From Bacillus suaedaesalsae (lineage in GTDB: Bacteria; Bacillota; Bacilli; Bacillales; SA4), in assembly GCF_016890225.1 (NCBI RefSeq), contig NZ_JAFELM010000039.1:105098-169097 (forward strand): a stretch of 64,000 nt of DNA, in the 5' to 3' direction. The notes beneath the pieces are model-generated. The model saw only the letters and a list, made by a program, of their open reading frames with translations. It ran no database searches and was not told the DNA's origin. The position numbers and the translations under genes were made by a program. This document shows positions 7,758-16,624 of the stretch, piece by piece (the stretch's first letter is position 1; each line of letters begins with the position of its first letter).

Positions 7758-8312
7758 CTAATTTGATCCATTTGGTTTTTCTTTATCCTCTTTATTAGAA
7801 GGGTTTGCCTTATCTTGACCGTAATGATTTCCGTTGTTGTTCTTTTCTTTATCATCGTTCGGGATATCTTTTACCACTTTATCCATCTTTTCAATTGCTT
7901 CCTGTACAATTGCATCTAACTCTGCTGAAAGCTTTTCCTCTTTATTTGAGTTATCAACATTGAAATTCGCAATTAGAGCATCTGTGTATTGTTGCAAAGC
8001 TAATACACGAGCTTCCTTTTCAGCATCAGTAAATAGTTGAAGTTCTTCTTCAGACTTTTGAATTTCTACTTGCAACTGTTCTTTTAAACGTTGTTTTTGA
8101 GTTTCTTTTTCAGACATTATAGCTTGCTCTATTTCATTAATAGATTCAACTTTCTTTTTGTCGAACCAGTTAGTTAATAGTGCATGAATATCCTGATCAG
8201 CAAAAGCAACATTTACACTGCTCCCTATACCCACACTTAAAAGAATAGCTCCAATTAGAAATTTTACCTTTTTCGTACCCAAACCTTTATGTTTTGCTTT
8301 ACGGCTCTTCAT
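7758..8312 (-). CDS. Exported coiled-coil protein with polar C-terminal tail
   Basis: A 184-aa protein. A basic N-region and hydrophobic segment (FLIGAILLSVGIGSSVNVAFA) form a signal peptide. A helical, Glu/Gln/Lys-rich middle of about 110 residues follows. The final ~35 residues are Asn/Lys/Asp-rich, low complexity and probably disordered. Just after the cleavage region, DIHALLTNWFDKK parallels DAG..L..WY in the two upstream genes, so the three are diverged paralogues. ATG at 8312 has AAGGAG 8 bp upstream. It lacks LPXTG, SLH or LysM anchors. Confidence 0.75.
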   Translation of the reverse strand: MKSRKAKHKGLGTKKVKFLIGAILLSVGIGSSVNVAFADQDIHALLTNWFDKKKVESINEIEQAIMSEKETQKQRLKEQLQVEIQKSEEELQLFTDAEKEARVLALQQYTDALIANFNVDNSNKEEKLSAELDAIVQEAIEKMDKVVKDIPNDDKEKNNNGNHYGQDKANPSNKEDKEKPNGSN

Positions 8313-8335
8313 TCTTCTCACTCCTTATTTAAAAG

Positions 8336-8363
8336 ATTAGGGTCCCACGAGTGAGACCCTAAT
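8336..8363 (-). terminator. Intra-operon hairpin after the 257-aa exported protein
   Basis: TTAGGGTC and GACCCTAA arms lie between the 257-aa and 184-aa genes. On the minus strand a short T-rich tract follows. It may be a leaky terminator or 3' stabiliser that lets the upstream gene accumulate more transcript. Confidence 0.6.
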
Positions 8364-8370
8364 TTAGTTA

Positions 8371-9144
8371 TTAGTTATTGATAGATAACACAAGTGCATC
8401 TAGGTCAGCTTTAGCAGCGTCTTCTAGTTCTTGAGCTTTAGCAGTAATTAGTCCTTGTTGTGTAGCAACTAATTCGTTTTTCTTTGCAGTGATTAGTTCA
8501 CGAAGTTCTGCAATTTTAGCATCAGTAGCAGCTTTGATTTCTTCTACAGTTGTAGCCGTTTCAGTTGCTAATTGTGCTTGAAGAGCTGCTTTTGCACTTG
8601 CAATTTCAGCTTCTAATTCTGTAACAGCAGCATTAGTAGTAGCAGTTAGATCATCATTTACTTTAGTTAATGCAGCTTGTCCTTTTGAACCTGTATGACG
8701 ACCTAAATCAGCTTGTGCGTAGTTGTATGCTTGAGTTCCTACACTGTTAATTACTGAGTTAGCGTATACTGAAATTCCATCAAATTGTGAAGCCATGTAC
8801 CCTGCGATTTCCGCTTCTTTAGCATTTAAAGCATCAACATGACCTTGTTTTGCACTTTCGATATCAGAAGCAGTGTTTGTGATTTCAGAATCACGAGTAC
8901 TATTGATACTATTTGTTGCATCTGATTTTAAACCATTATATTCTCTCGCAAGTGCTGGAACTTTACTTGCTGCATAGTCAGTTGTTTGTTTTTGTACTGA
9001 TGCAGCTGATTTTCCAAATTGTACATCATACCAAGCTTTTAATCCTGTACCAGCATCCGTATTAGCAAATGCCATACTTACTCCAGATAATAAACCTACA
9101 GCTACTACTCCAGTTACTACTTTACCTTTGAATGATTTTACCAT
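8371..9144 (-). CDS. Exported Ala-rich coiled-coil protein, candidate fibre subunit
   Basis: A 257-aa protein. Signal peptide (VVTGVVAVGLLSGVSMAFA) with predicted cleavage before NTDAGTGLKAWYD. The mature protein is almost wholly helical and Ala/Thr/Glu-rich, with long heptad-like stretches, strongest after residue 170. It has no Cys and no wall-anchor motif. The NTDAG..L..WY start is shared with the 147-aa protein upstream and resembles the 184-aa protein downstream. It is the largest member, and a hairpin follows it, as with abundant structural subunits. I do not recognise a named family, and the fibre role is inference. Confidence 0.75.
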   Translation of the reverse strand: MVKSFKGKVVTGVVAVGLLSGVSMAFANTDAGTGLKAWYDVQFGKSAASVQKQTTDYAASKVPALAREYNGLKSDATNSINSTRDSEITNTASDIESAKQGHVDALNAKEAEIAGYMASQFDGISVYANSVINSVGTQAYNYAQADLGRHTGSKGQAALTKVNDDLTATTNAAVTELEAEIASAKAALQAQLATETATTVEEIKAATDAKIAELRELITAKKNELVATQQGLITAKAQELEDAAKADLDALVLSINN

Positions 9145-9216
9145 TTTAAAAAACTCCCTCTCTCATTTTCATTTTTAAGTTTTATAGAATTCACCCATTT
9201 GAGTGTTTCAACTAAA

Positions 9217-9660
9217 TTAGTTACCTAATACATCTGCTAAGATGGCTTCGGTTTCATCAACAATTGCTTGTTCTTCCCTTTTTTGTACTTCCTTTGAATA
9301 CTGATCAAAATTTACAGATTGTAAATTCTTTTTCGTTTCCTTCAACTGGTTTTGATAATGGATCTGATGATTTTTGATGTCAGATTCAGTTTCGAATATG
9401 ATCTTTTCGTTAAACTCATTCACTAACGAAGAGACATCTTCTTTCGTATTAGAAACAAAACCTTTGAATGAACGAATACTTATGTTCATGTCTTCTATCG
9501 ATGCAGAAACCATTGTATCGGTTTGCTTTTGCAATGATTCTTTGTACCAGCTCGAAAGGTGAGCACCTGCATCTGTGTTTGCGAAGATTGTTCCGGTAGC
9601 CGTTAGGATTCCCACCGCGATCGTGACACTCGCTACTTTCTTTTTAAACTCTCTTTTCAC
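9217..9660 (-). CDS. Exported coiled-coil protein, paralogue of 8371-9144
   Basis: A 147-aa protein. Signal peptide with ASVTIAVGILTATGTIFA, then NTDAGAHLSSWYKESLQKQTD, matching the larger neighbour. The rest is helical and charged, without Cys or anchor. GTG at 9660 is preferred over GTG at 9678 because GGAGGAG lies directly before it. It is first in the operon that continues through 8371-9144, 7758-8312 and the signal peptidase. It could be a minor subunit or chaperone for the larger protein. Confidence 0.72.
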   Translation of the reverse strand: MKREFKKKVASVTIAVGILTATGTIFANTDAGAHLSSWYKESLQKQTDTMVSASIEDMNISIRSFKGFVSNTKEDVSSLVNEFNEKIIFETESDIKNHQIHYQNQLKETKKNLQSVNFDQYSKEVQKREEQAIVDETEAILADVLGN

Positions 9661-9854
9661 TTTCTCCTCCTCCCTCACTATGTCTGTTTTGTTTGCTCTT
9701 TCTGATACTTATGTTACTAGCATTTCAAAACGTTTCATATCGGTAGCAAGGTTGAAAGTCACTATCTTCCAGTACGATTTATCTATCATCCTGAAGTATG
9801 AGTTGGCATTTAAAAAGGGAGAGAATTGCACTAGGATTAGCCATTGAGAGCCTC

Positions 9855-10034
9855 TTATATAATCCTTTTATAGTGAGAAAAACGTAATAATTGGTTTTGA
9901 ATCATTTCCTTTTGACTATTCTGGTATGTCTTTACTGTCGTTATATTACGGTTACACGACGGGCAAATCCACATTCCATTGTTCGTACTGCTGTAAGAAT
10001 TCGTCTGACATGATGGACAAGTCTTTTGAAGCAC
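9855..10034 (-). CDS. Small zinc-ribbon protein
   Basis: A 59-aa ORF with a GTG start, CTGGAGG 8 bp upstream, and an in-frame stop further upstream. CPSC at residues 6-9 and CPSC at 24-27 form a four-Cys zinc ribbon, followed by a polar helical tail. It is between the membrane HD-GYP-like gene and the exported coiled-coil operon, on the same strand as both. Such ribbons act in nucleic-acid binding or as adaptor modules. The specific role is unknown. Confidence 0.6.
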   Translation of the reverse strand: MLQKTCPSCQTNSYSSTNNGMWICPSCNRNITTVKTYQNSQKEMIQNQLLRFSHYKRII

Positions 10035-10138
10035 TCTTGCTTCCTCCAGTCTTTTATTCTTATTGTACGAATAAGTAAACCTATAAAACTATCACTCCCC
10101 AGGCTAGTTATCCTCATACTTTGGGATGAATGACATAT

Positions 10139-10168
10139 AAAAAAGAGACTTCCACTTAGGAAGCCTCT
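10139..10168 (-). terminator. Terminator after the HD-GYP-like gene
   Basis: On the minus strand AAGAGGCTTCC, a six-base loop and GGAAGTCTCTTTTTT lie directly at the end of the gene, closing the kinase/regulator/HD operon. Confidence 0.75.
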
Positions 10169-11316
10169 TACACTACTAAAATTCTTTTACTATTGTATTC
10201 TTCTAAACCAACTTCGTCTAATAAGGCATTAACCACTTCTGCCTTCACAGCAGTTTCTTTTAATTTTACAAGTTCATGATACATATCCTCTTCTGTTAAA
10301 TGCGATCTGTATGGACGATGTTTTGTCATGGCTATATACGATTCAACTACACCTAGTATTTGTGATAAAAGTTGAATTTGATTTCCTTCTAGCTGGTGAG
10401 GATACCCCTTTCCATCAATTCGTTCGTGATGCGAATAGAACACTTCACTGACTCTTTTAAACTCAGCAAAGTCCCCTAGCAATTCCTTTCCCATATAGCA
10501 GTGTTCTTGTATTACTTGGAATTCATATTGCGAGAGCTTACCTTTTTTCTCAAACATATAGTCTGGCCATTTAATTCGGCTTACATAATGCATAAGTGAA
10601 AGTAGCTCAATTTCCCAATCTTCTATTTTTTCTTCAGGGAAATGAGCTGCAATCTTTTTCATCAGATAACTAGTTTCTTCTATTTCTTTATGAGTAGATT
10701 GAGTTTTTCGCTCGACTACCGGAATAAATGTATATAGAACTTTAATTACATAATCAATGTTTCGCTGAAGAGCAGCTGCTTTGTACTGCTTGTCTACCGC
10801 AAACGCTTGAGATAATATAACAAAGCCAATTGCACTACTTCCTAAAGCAAACAAACTTCTAATAATCATCACGAAAACATCAAAGTGACCTAAAGCTGTA
10901 ATGTGGTCAAAAATGATATATGTATGATAGGTGATCAAATAAATGATTAACCAGTTCCGGAACACCCTTTTGTGAGACAGTAGTCCCAGGAAAATTGGAT
11001 AGTATAATAAAAAGATCCACATCCCGTCATAATTCAGAGGATTATAAAGGGCAGTAAATACAAATAAGACAAAGCTGATTCCTGCACTTAAATGTTCTGC
11101 ATGTTTGATTTGCGGAAGGGCCTTATGATGAATAAAATAAAAACCCCAATGTAACATACCTGAAAATGTAAATCCTAAAAATGCTAACTCTGAGTACGAA
11201 CTGGGATGAATGATACTTGCGATAATGGACATGAATAACCCTAACGTCATGATACAAGCTAGTAAAAATAAAATTTTACCACCAATAGATTGTTCATACA
11301 TTACATCTAGGTTCAA
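10168..11316 (-). CDS. Membrane protein with degenerate HD-GYP domain
   Basis: A 382-aa protein with about five or six membrane helices in residues 1-175 and a cytoplasmic HD-GYP-like domain in about 200-370. HHERIDGKGYP is intact. However, the N-terminal HDIGK signature is replaced by MHYVSRI, and the later IDxFDAMT motif by VESYIAMT, so metal ligands are missing. Compare the full set in 17693-19552. It is therefore probably not an active c-di-GMP phosphodiesterase and may act as a receptor or partner. The TTG start has AGGAGG 7 bp upstream and follows the response regulator by 14 bp. Confidence 0.8.
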   Translation of the reverse strand: MNLDVMYEQSIGGKILFLLACIMTLGLFMSIIASIIHPSSYSELAFLGFTFSGMLHWGFYFIHHKALPQIKHAEHLSAGISFVLFVFTALYNPLNYDGMWIFLLYYPIFLGLLSHKRVFRNWLIIYLITYHTYIIFDHITALGHFDVFVMIIRSLFALGSSAIGFVILSQAFAVDKQYKAAALQRNIDYVIKVLYTFIPVVERKTQSTHKEIEETSYLMKKIAAHFPEEKIEDWEIELLSLMHYVSRIKWPDYMFEKKGKLSQYEFQVIQEHCYMGKELLGDFAEFKRVSEVFYSHHERIDGKGYPHQLEGNQIQLLSQILGVVESYIAMTKHRPYRSHLTEEDMYHELVKLKETAVKAEVVNALLDEVGLEEYNSKRILVV

Positions 11317-11330
11317 TTTTAGCCCTCCTA

Positions 11331-11966
11331 TTATCCATCAATGGTTACAAAGCCTTTCTTTAAGGCATACAGTACTGCCTGCGAGCGATTTGGCTGACCT
11401 GTCTTTCGTAATATGCTACTAACATGTGTCTTTACTGTTGCTTCAGAAATGAATAATTTCTCTGCTATTTCTGTATTACTGTAGTTTTCAACAATTAATG
11501 TAAATACTTCATTTTCACGATCAGTAAAGGAAAAATCCTCTGCTATTTCTTTTTTAGTTGTTTCCGTACTTTTCCGATCTAGTTTCGGCTGAAACAAAGA
11601 ATACCCCATCATAACCATATTTAATGTATTGATGATTTGCTCTGGTACTGTATCTTTCATTAAATAACCATCAATACCCGCATCTAATGCTTGATATATA
11701 TCTTCACTCTCATCGAATGCAGTCAGGACAACAATTTTCATATCAGGGAACCTCTCTTTTAGTTCCGCTGCACTTTGGATAATACTTGGTCCCGGCATTT
11801 TTAAGTCCGATACAATTAAATCAGGTTTCTGCTCTTTCACCATTTCTAAGAGCTCCATCCCATTAGAGGCTTCACCGACTATGTTAAATTGTTGTTGTAA
11901 ACTTAGAATCATTTTCAATCCATCAATGATGATTTGGTGATCGTCTGCTAGTACTATTTTATACAT
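11331..11966 (-). CDS. NarL/DegU-family response regulator
   Basis: A 211-aa regulator. The receiver domain (residues 1-120) has the acidic pair DDH, the phospho-acceptor Asp in LIVSDLKMPGP, a switch Thr in VVLTAF and the conserved Lys in YLMKD. The C-terminal LuxR-type HTH has FTDRENEVF, then EIAEKLFISEATVKTHVSSILRK. ATG at 11966 has AAAGGAG 8 bp upstream and overlaps the kinase gene end by 8 bp. It pairs with that kinase. Divergent genes or the downstream HD-GYP-like gene are possible targets. Confidence 0.92.
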   Translation of the reverse strand: MYKIVLADDHQIIIDGLKMILSLQQQFNIVGEASNGMELLEMVKEQKPDLIVSDLKMPGPSIIQSAAELKERFPDMKIVVLTAFDESEDIYQALDAGIDGYLMKDTVPEQIINTLNMVMMGYSLFQPKLDRKSTETTKKEIAEDFSFTDRENEVFTLIVENYSNTEIAEKLFISEATVKTHVSSILRKTGQPNRSQAVLYALKKGFVTIDG

Positions 11967-13488
11967 AATCAATGCTCCTTTCTCTTGGAAGTAAGGCTAT
12001 CACTTCCGTTCCATTATTAACGTTGGACAGTATATCCAAATGACCTCCAAGTTGACCGACTCTTTCCCTCATTCCAACTAATCCATAACGATCTGTTTGC
12101 TTTTTACCTACAACAAACCCAACACCATTGTCTTTAATCGTAATGGACAATTGGAGAGGCGATGCCTCAATTGCGACTTGGACAAAAGAAGCTTTTGAAT
12201 GCTTAACGACATTATTCACACTTTCTTCCACAATTCTATATACCATTTGTTCAACTTCGACTCTTTCTTGTTGAATGTTCCCAATTGTGGTGTATTCTAC
12301 GTTTATATTCGTTCCATCTGTAATCCGATGAATAAGAGTCTCGAGTGCTTCAAAGAGGTTACTTTTATGAATCTGTTCATCACGTAACTCTTTAATAAAG
12401 GTTCGTACCTCTAGGTGACATTGCTTTATTTGCTCTTCCATTTTTGGAACAAGAGACTGTAATGTTTTTACATCTTCTAATGCTAAGCTATTTTTGAATT
12501 GGTACATTTGCGCAGAAAGAAAGAATAATTGCTGAGCCAACCCATCATGCATATCCTGCGCCATTTTCTTCCGTACATCTTCTTTTAAAGATTTGGCCAT
12601 TTCCTCTTTTAATTTGAAATGTTGACGGACTTGATTAAGTGTAGCGGTTAATAAATAGAGATATATGTTGTCTGTTCTCTTTAACCTAAACCCATTCGTA
12701 CTCTTAATGAGGTACATGCCAATGAGATTCTTATCATCATGAATTGGTACATAGTGATAGTTTTCTAGCCCTTTTTGATAGTTTGGTAACTTTATAAGTT
12801 GTGTTTTATGTTTATTCTTTATAGATGACTCTTTAACACGTCTAAGTAAATACTGGTTCTTCCAGTTGTTATGTATTTCCTTCGTTTCGAACAAAAGTAG
12901 ATAGGCTTCCTTATGGTTAAGAAGCTTTTTTAGCATTTCTTCATAATAATGGGTAAAATCCACGGGATTGTCTGGTGATTTTTTAATTGTTTGATAGATG
13001 GCATACCCTTTTCTCATATTTCCTTTAATACTAGTAAAGAAATATTTTAGTACAACATACATACTGCACACAAAAAGGACTCCAAAAATGAATAACAAAC
13101 CATTTCGGTCATCCAGTTGATCAATACTAACAATGAAAAGAACGATGAAGAAACTGGCTATAACTGGTGTGAATAGTCTTTCATCCCCAGTTTTCAGTAA
13201 CCATAATAATGAAGTGATTGAATATAAATAGAAGGGACTCTCAATCCCCCCCGTAGCATTAAGGATAAAGAGATTCGTGATGATATCAAAGGATATGAAA
13301 AAAAATAAAAAATTCGTTTTATTTCTTCTAAATAAAGTAATAAGTGAGATTAGATTACTAGCGAGCAAATAAATAATGATGTAGTAATTCTCATGTGAGG
13401 AATTAACAAATGTAAGGAATCCAACAATTAATAACATCCAACGAAAAACAAACAAATAAATCGTTAATTCCTTCAATATCTGATACAT
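11959..13488 (-). CDS. DegS/NarX-type sensor histidine kinase
   Basis: About 509 aa. Six hydrophobic segments fill residues 1-155, then a cytoplasmic region of about 150 residues that may be GAF-like. A HisKA_3 dimerisation domain has the phospho-acceptor in DMHDGLAQQLFFL. The ATPase domain has YRIVEESVNNVVKHSKA, DNGVGF and GLVGMRERVGQLGG. This subfamily pairs with NarL-type regulators, which matches the overlapping downstream gene. The membrane input domain is not a named type I recognise. ATG at 13488 is preferred over TTG at 13506, but the site is weak either way. Confidence 0.88.
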   Translation of the reverse strand: MYQILKELTIYLFVFRWMLLIVGFLTFVNSSHENYYIIIYLLASNLISLITLFRRNKTNFLFFFISFDIITNLFILNATGGIESPFYLYSITSLLWLLKTGDERLFTPVIASFFIVLFIVSIDQLDDRNGLLFIFGVLFVCSMYVVLKYFFTSIKGNMRKGYAIYQTIKKSPDNPVDFTHYYEEMLKKLLNHKEAYLLLFETKEIHNNWKNQYLLRRVKESSIKNKHKTQLIKLPNYQKGLENYHYVPIHDDKNLIGMYLIKSTNGFRLKRTDNIYLYLLTATLNQVRQHFKLKEEMAKSLKEDVRKKMAQDMHDGLAQQLFFLSAQMYQFKNSLALEDVKTLQSLVPKMEEQIKQCHLEVRTFIKELRDEQIHKSNLFEALETLIHRITDGTNINVEYTTIGNIQQERVEVEQMVYRIVEESVNNVVKHSKASFVQVAIEASPLQLSITIKDNGVGFVVGKKQTDRYGLVGMRERVGQLGGHLDILSNVNNGTEVIALLPRERSIDYV

Positions 13489-13506
13489 TTTTACCAAACC
13501 ACCCAA

Positions 13507-13777
13507 ATTTTGTAACTAAATAAATGGTAATATAGTCTCAGTTTTATAGCAATCAGAGATTTTGTCGAAATGTAGGAATATTTTAAAAATATATTTTCAC
13601 ATTACTTATACTCTATTAATCGTGCAAAATAGAGCTATTTTGAAAGTCGCCTTCATGGAAAAATCTATTATTTAACATAGTAGGAGCCCCTTTCAAATTC
13701 CAGTTTAATTTTTTTGTTAAATTTAACCCCAAAATCCCCTCCACCTCCTATATATAAAACGAAGGAGGTGATACCAC
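13507..13777. promoter_or_regulatory. Divergent promoter region with inverted repeat
   Basis: About 270 bp between the kinase operon and the DUF1659/DUF2922 pair. AAAATAG and CTATTTT form a 7-bp inverted repeat with a 2-bp centre at 13626-13641, a candidate operator. GAAGGAGGTG just before 13778 is the ribosome binding site of the plus-strand pair. Nothing else is recognised. Confidence 0.45.
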
Positions 13778-13996
13778 ATGGCACAAGCATTCCTATCAGA
13801 TTCTCAGCTGCGCTTAGTGTTCAACACTGGTGTAGACAGTGAAGGAAATCCAATTTACAAAAGCAAAAGCTTCCGTAATGTGAAGACTGATGCTACTACT
13901 GACGGACTTTACGCGGTAGCGACAAGCCTAATCGGCTTACAACAGTACCCTGTTACAGCAATCGAGCGTAACGACAAAAACCTGTTAGGTGAGTAA
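13778..13996 (+). CDS. DUF1659 family protein
   Basis: A 72-aa protein, recognisable by LRLVFNTGVDSEGNPIYKSK and an N-terminal MAQAFLSDSQ. GAAGGAGGTG precedes the ATG. It is followed at 37 bp by a DUF2922 gene, a pairing that recurs in Bacillaceae. The function is not known. The proteins are small, beta-rich and cytoplasmic. Confidence 0.85.
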   Translation: MAQAFLSDSQLRLVFNTGVDSEGNPIYKSKSFRNVKTDATTDGLYAVATSLIGLQQYPVTAIERNDKNLLGE

Positions 13997-14033
13997 TGAC
14001 AAGTACAAGTAATGTAGAAAGGAGGTAATTGAT

Positions 14034-14249
14034 ATGGCAAAAGCACTTCAACTTCAGTTTTTGAATGAAGAGGAGAAAACGGTGACGATCTCCATTGACA
14101 ATCCGATTGAACCTGTTAGTCCTACTGCAATTGATGCGGCGATGGACACGATTTTATCAGCAAATGTGTTTATTTCTGCTGGTGGTGATCTTGTGGCGAA
14201 GAAGGGCGCTCGTGTTGTGGAGCGTAATGTTAATGAGGTGACGTTATAA
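14034..14249 (+). CDS. DUF2922 family protein
   Basis: A 71-aa protein with the family pattern LQLQFLNEEEKTVTISIDNP and a conserved VSPTAIDAAMD. AAAGGAGG lies just ahead of the ATG. It is second in the two-gene unit with DUF1659 and is followed by a strong terminator. The function is unknown. Confidence 0.85.
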   Translation: MAKALQLQFLNEEEKTVTISIDNPIEPVSPTAIDAAMDTILSANVFISAGGDLVAKKGARVVERNVNEVTL

Positions 14250-14254
14250 TTAGC

Positions 14255-14290
14255 AAAAGACTAGTCCGATGGGCTAGTCTTTGTTTTTTG
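14255..14290 (+). terminator. Terminator of the DUF1659/DUF2922 pair
   Basis: AAAGACTAGTCC, GAT loop and GGGCTAGTCTTT, followed by GTTTTTTG. Confidence 0.85.
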
Positions 14291-14331
14291 TCGTGTATTC
14301 TTTTAGCTTAGGTTTTTTACAGAAATGAATT

Positions 14332-15833
14332 TCACCCCTCAAAAGAAGACACTTTATTCTTACCGGTCTTCTTCGAATGATACAGGGCTTGATCTGCCTC
14401 TGCTATCAACTTTTTACTAAATGGATCATGAGCAGGTTCAACTGTTGCCACCCCTAAACTAATGGTTACATAAGGCTCTACTAAGGATGTAAGGTGTTCA
14501 ATGTGTAATGCACCGACATTTTCTCTAATTAGCTCTGCAACTAAAACTGCAGAATCTATTGGAGTTTTCGGCAATAGAATCGTAAATTCTTCACCACCAT
14601 ATCGTGCAAAGGTGTAGGGCTGATCACCAATTGTTTTTTCAATCTCTCTACTTACACTTATTAGGCATTGGTCTCCAGCAATATGTCCATATGTGTCATT
14701 GTAAAGTTTAAAACAATCGATATCTAGCATAATTAACGACATTGGCTTTTCTTCGTCTGCACATTCGTCCCATTCTTCTTTATACTTTTGTTCTAAGAAA
14801 TGTCTATTATATGCATTTGTCAATCCATCTCTCGAGGATAGGGATTCTAATAATTTGTTCGCTAATTTTAGTTTTTCTTCAGCCTGGCGTTTTTCCGTTA
14901 TGTCTCGTACAATTCCTAAAACACTTGGCTTCCCTTTATATATAATTCTAGTAGAAGAAACTTCACCTACACGGCTCTCACCTTCATAATTGATAAACCT
15001 ATATTCTTGTAAGGAGTCTGTTTTCTCAACTTGCATGAGATTGGTAAAACTTCGAATAAATAACTCTCTGTCCTCTTCTACAACAAATTCCAATGGGCTT
15101 TTTCCAAGCGCGTCAAGGTGAGAAGAAATCCCCAGAAACTTGACTCCTCTTTCATTAATGTATTCTATGCCCTCTTCACTGACTACGCACATCATTTCAG
15201 GTTGCAGTTTTGTAAGAGAGCGATATCTCTCTTCACTCTCTTTCAATTTATTTTCTATTTCCATTGCTTCCGTTATATCTCTACCAATTCCAATGCAGCC
15301 AACAATATGGTTATCAACATAGATTGGAACTGCCATTAGATTAATGGTTCTTCTTTCTCCCGATTTATGAATGATTTTGAGTCGAATATAACCGATTCTC
15401 CATTCAGTACCCTTTTGAAATAGGCGAAGACTCTTCCTTTTTCTTCAGGAGCAATAATAGGCAAGAAACTCTTATTGAGTAACTCCTCTTTTGAATACCC
15501 AGTTATTCGAGAAGTGGCGGTATTAACCTCCTTGAAATGTCCTAATAAGTCTATGCTGTAGCTGGCATCCGGGTTATGTTCAAAAAGGGAGGAATACACT
15601 TCTTTATTTCTCTCGTTTGTTACTTTTATTCTATATATATAATCAATGAAATAACCAAACGAAAAAATAATAATGACTCTTAGCCATAATCCAACCCATT
15701 CATTTAAAATTACTTGAGCAAACGCACCATCTCTTTGCATATTTAAATGCGTGAAAACTAATACAATTGCCACCAAACCCGCAATTATTCTTCCACGAGC
15801 GGAGATTAATAATGATTTCATTAAATTAAGCAT
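14332..15833 (-). pseudogene. Membrane PAS-PAS-GGDEF diguanylate cyclase, frameshifted
   Basis: Two adjoining reading frames read as one protein of about 500 aa. The first (15336-15833) encodes two membrane helices and most of a PAS domain, ending in ...ESVIFDSKSF. The second frame, read upstream of its ATG, supplies the missing PAS end (LKIIHKSGERRTINL, then MAVPIYVDN). A second PAS and a GGDEF domain follow (ARYGGEEFTILLP). A one-base indel near 15350-15375 explains this. The GGDEF active site is intact, so the separated 334-aa part might still act if translated. It could be a real disruption or a sequencing error. The upstream part has AGAGGG before its ATG at 15833. Confidence 0.82.
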
Positions 15834-15959
15834 ATATGTAAACCCTCTAATACAAGTTAAATTTGTATAAATCCATTATTGTATTATAACCTTCAATATA
15901 CCTCTGTCGCTAGGTTTGTAGGCTGGTAATTAATACCTAAATAGGCTTAAATTTCAGGG

Positions 15960-16316
15960 TTATTTATTCAGAATCAGTAGTATCGTCACAACACCACCTG
16001 CCATTAACAGTGTGTTCGTAATATCATTAAACCTATTCTTCAGCAGGTACTCATTACGACTCATCAACGAGAGCAGAATGTACAGAATAACAACAAACAC
16101 CCCTCCCTCAGCATGATGTTTATATGGATACTGTAAATCAGAGAAATACGCGCTAAGTCGTAAAAATAAACCCATCAACGTTAACGCAACAAACGTCATC
16201 CAGCCAAAATGGTGCTTAACATTGCCGACAGAAAGACCGAAGCGATTTATGAGTTTTATGGTTATGGCAACAATTAAAATGGTGACAAAGTTCCCAAAAA
16301 AGTAAGTAGAAAACAA
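15960..16316 (-). CDS. Small integral membrane protein
   Basis: A 118-aa protein with about four hydrophobic segments and little else (FVTILIVAITIKLI, FVALTLMGLFLRL, FVVILYILLSL, LLMAGGVVTILLIL). The TTG start has GGGAGG 8 bp upstream. I do not recognise a family with confidence. It is a single gene between the broken cyclase and a gene-poor stretch. Confidence 0.6.
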   Translation of the reverse strand: MFSTYFFGNFVTILIVAITIKLINRFGLSVGNVKHHFGWMTFVALTLMGLFLRLSAYFSDLQYPYKHHAEGGVFVVILYILLSLMSRNEYLLKNRFNDITNTLLMAGGVVTILLILNK

Positions 16317-16495
16317 CCAGGATTCCTCCCTTCCTCAAATAATACTTTTTCTTAATTTACCATTTGTTTATATATTTCGAATACTCTTATAGATATTATT
16401 GTTGAGGAAGCAGAGGGAAGACCCTCGTGCCTTTTCAAGATACATCATATTTTCTTTACGTGTCCCAAAAGGTTAACGTCAATAGCTTAGCTTAT

Positions 16496-16624
16496 CTACG
16501 TCTCTTCTACGACTTTTATTTGATCTTCGTTTTTCTCTTCCGCTGATATTTGCTCTATTTCTCTACAAATATCATATAAATCTTCAACAATCTCCCTCTT
16601 CTCTCAACTAGCTTTGACGTCCAT
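16496..16624 (-). pseudogene. Interrupted small ORF
   Basis: From ATG at 16624, preceded by AGGGGG, six codons are read and then an in-frame TGA (16604-16606). The same frame stays open for 35 more codons (KREIVEDLYDICREIEQISAEEKN...) to a stop at 16496. The acidic helical tail and ribosome site suggest a small helical gene inactivated by one substitution. This is weak evidence because of its length. Confidence 0.35.

Noticed and set aside
7203..9660. Standard tapA-sipW-tasA operon
   Set aside because: The exported proteins do not resemble TasA or TapA, and the peptidase has the Ser/Lys dyad rather than the SipW type.
9575..9847. 90-aa plus-strand ORF
   Set aside because: It lies opposite the start and promoter region of the exported-protein gene, has no ribosome site and low-complexity composition.
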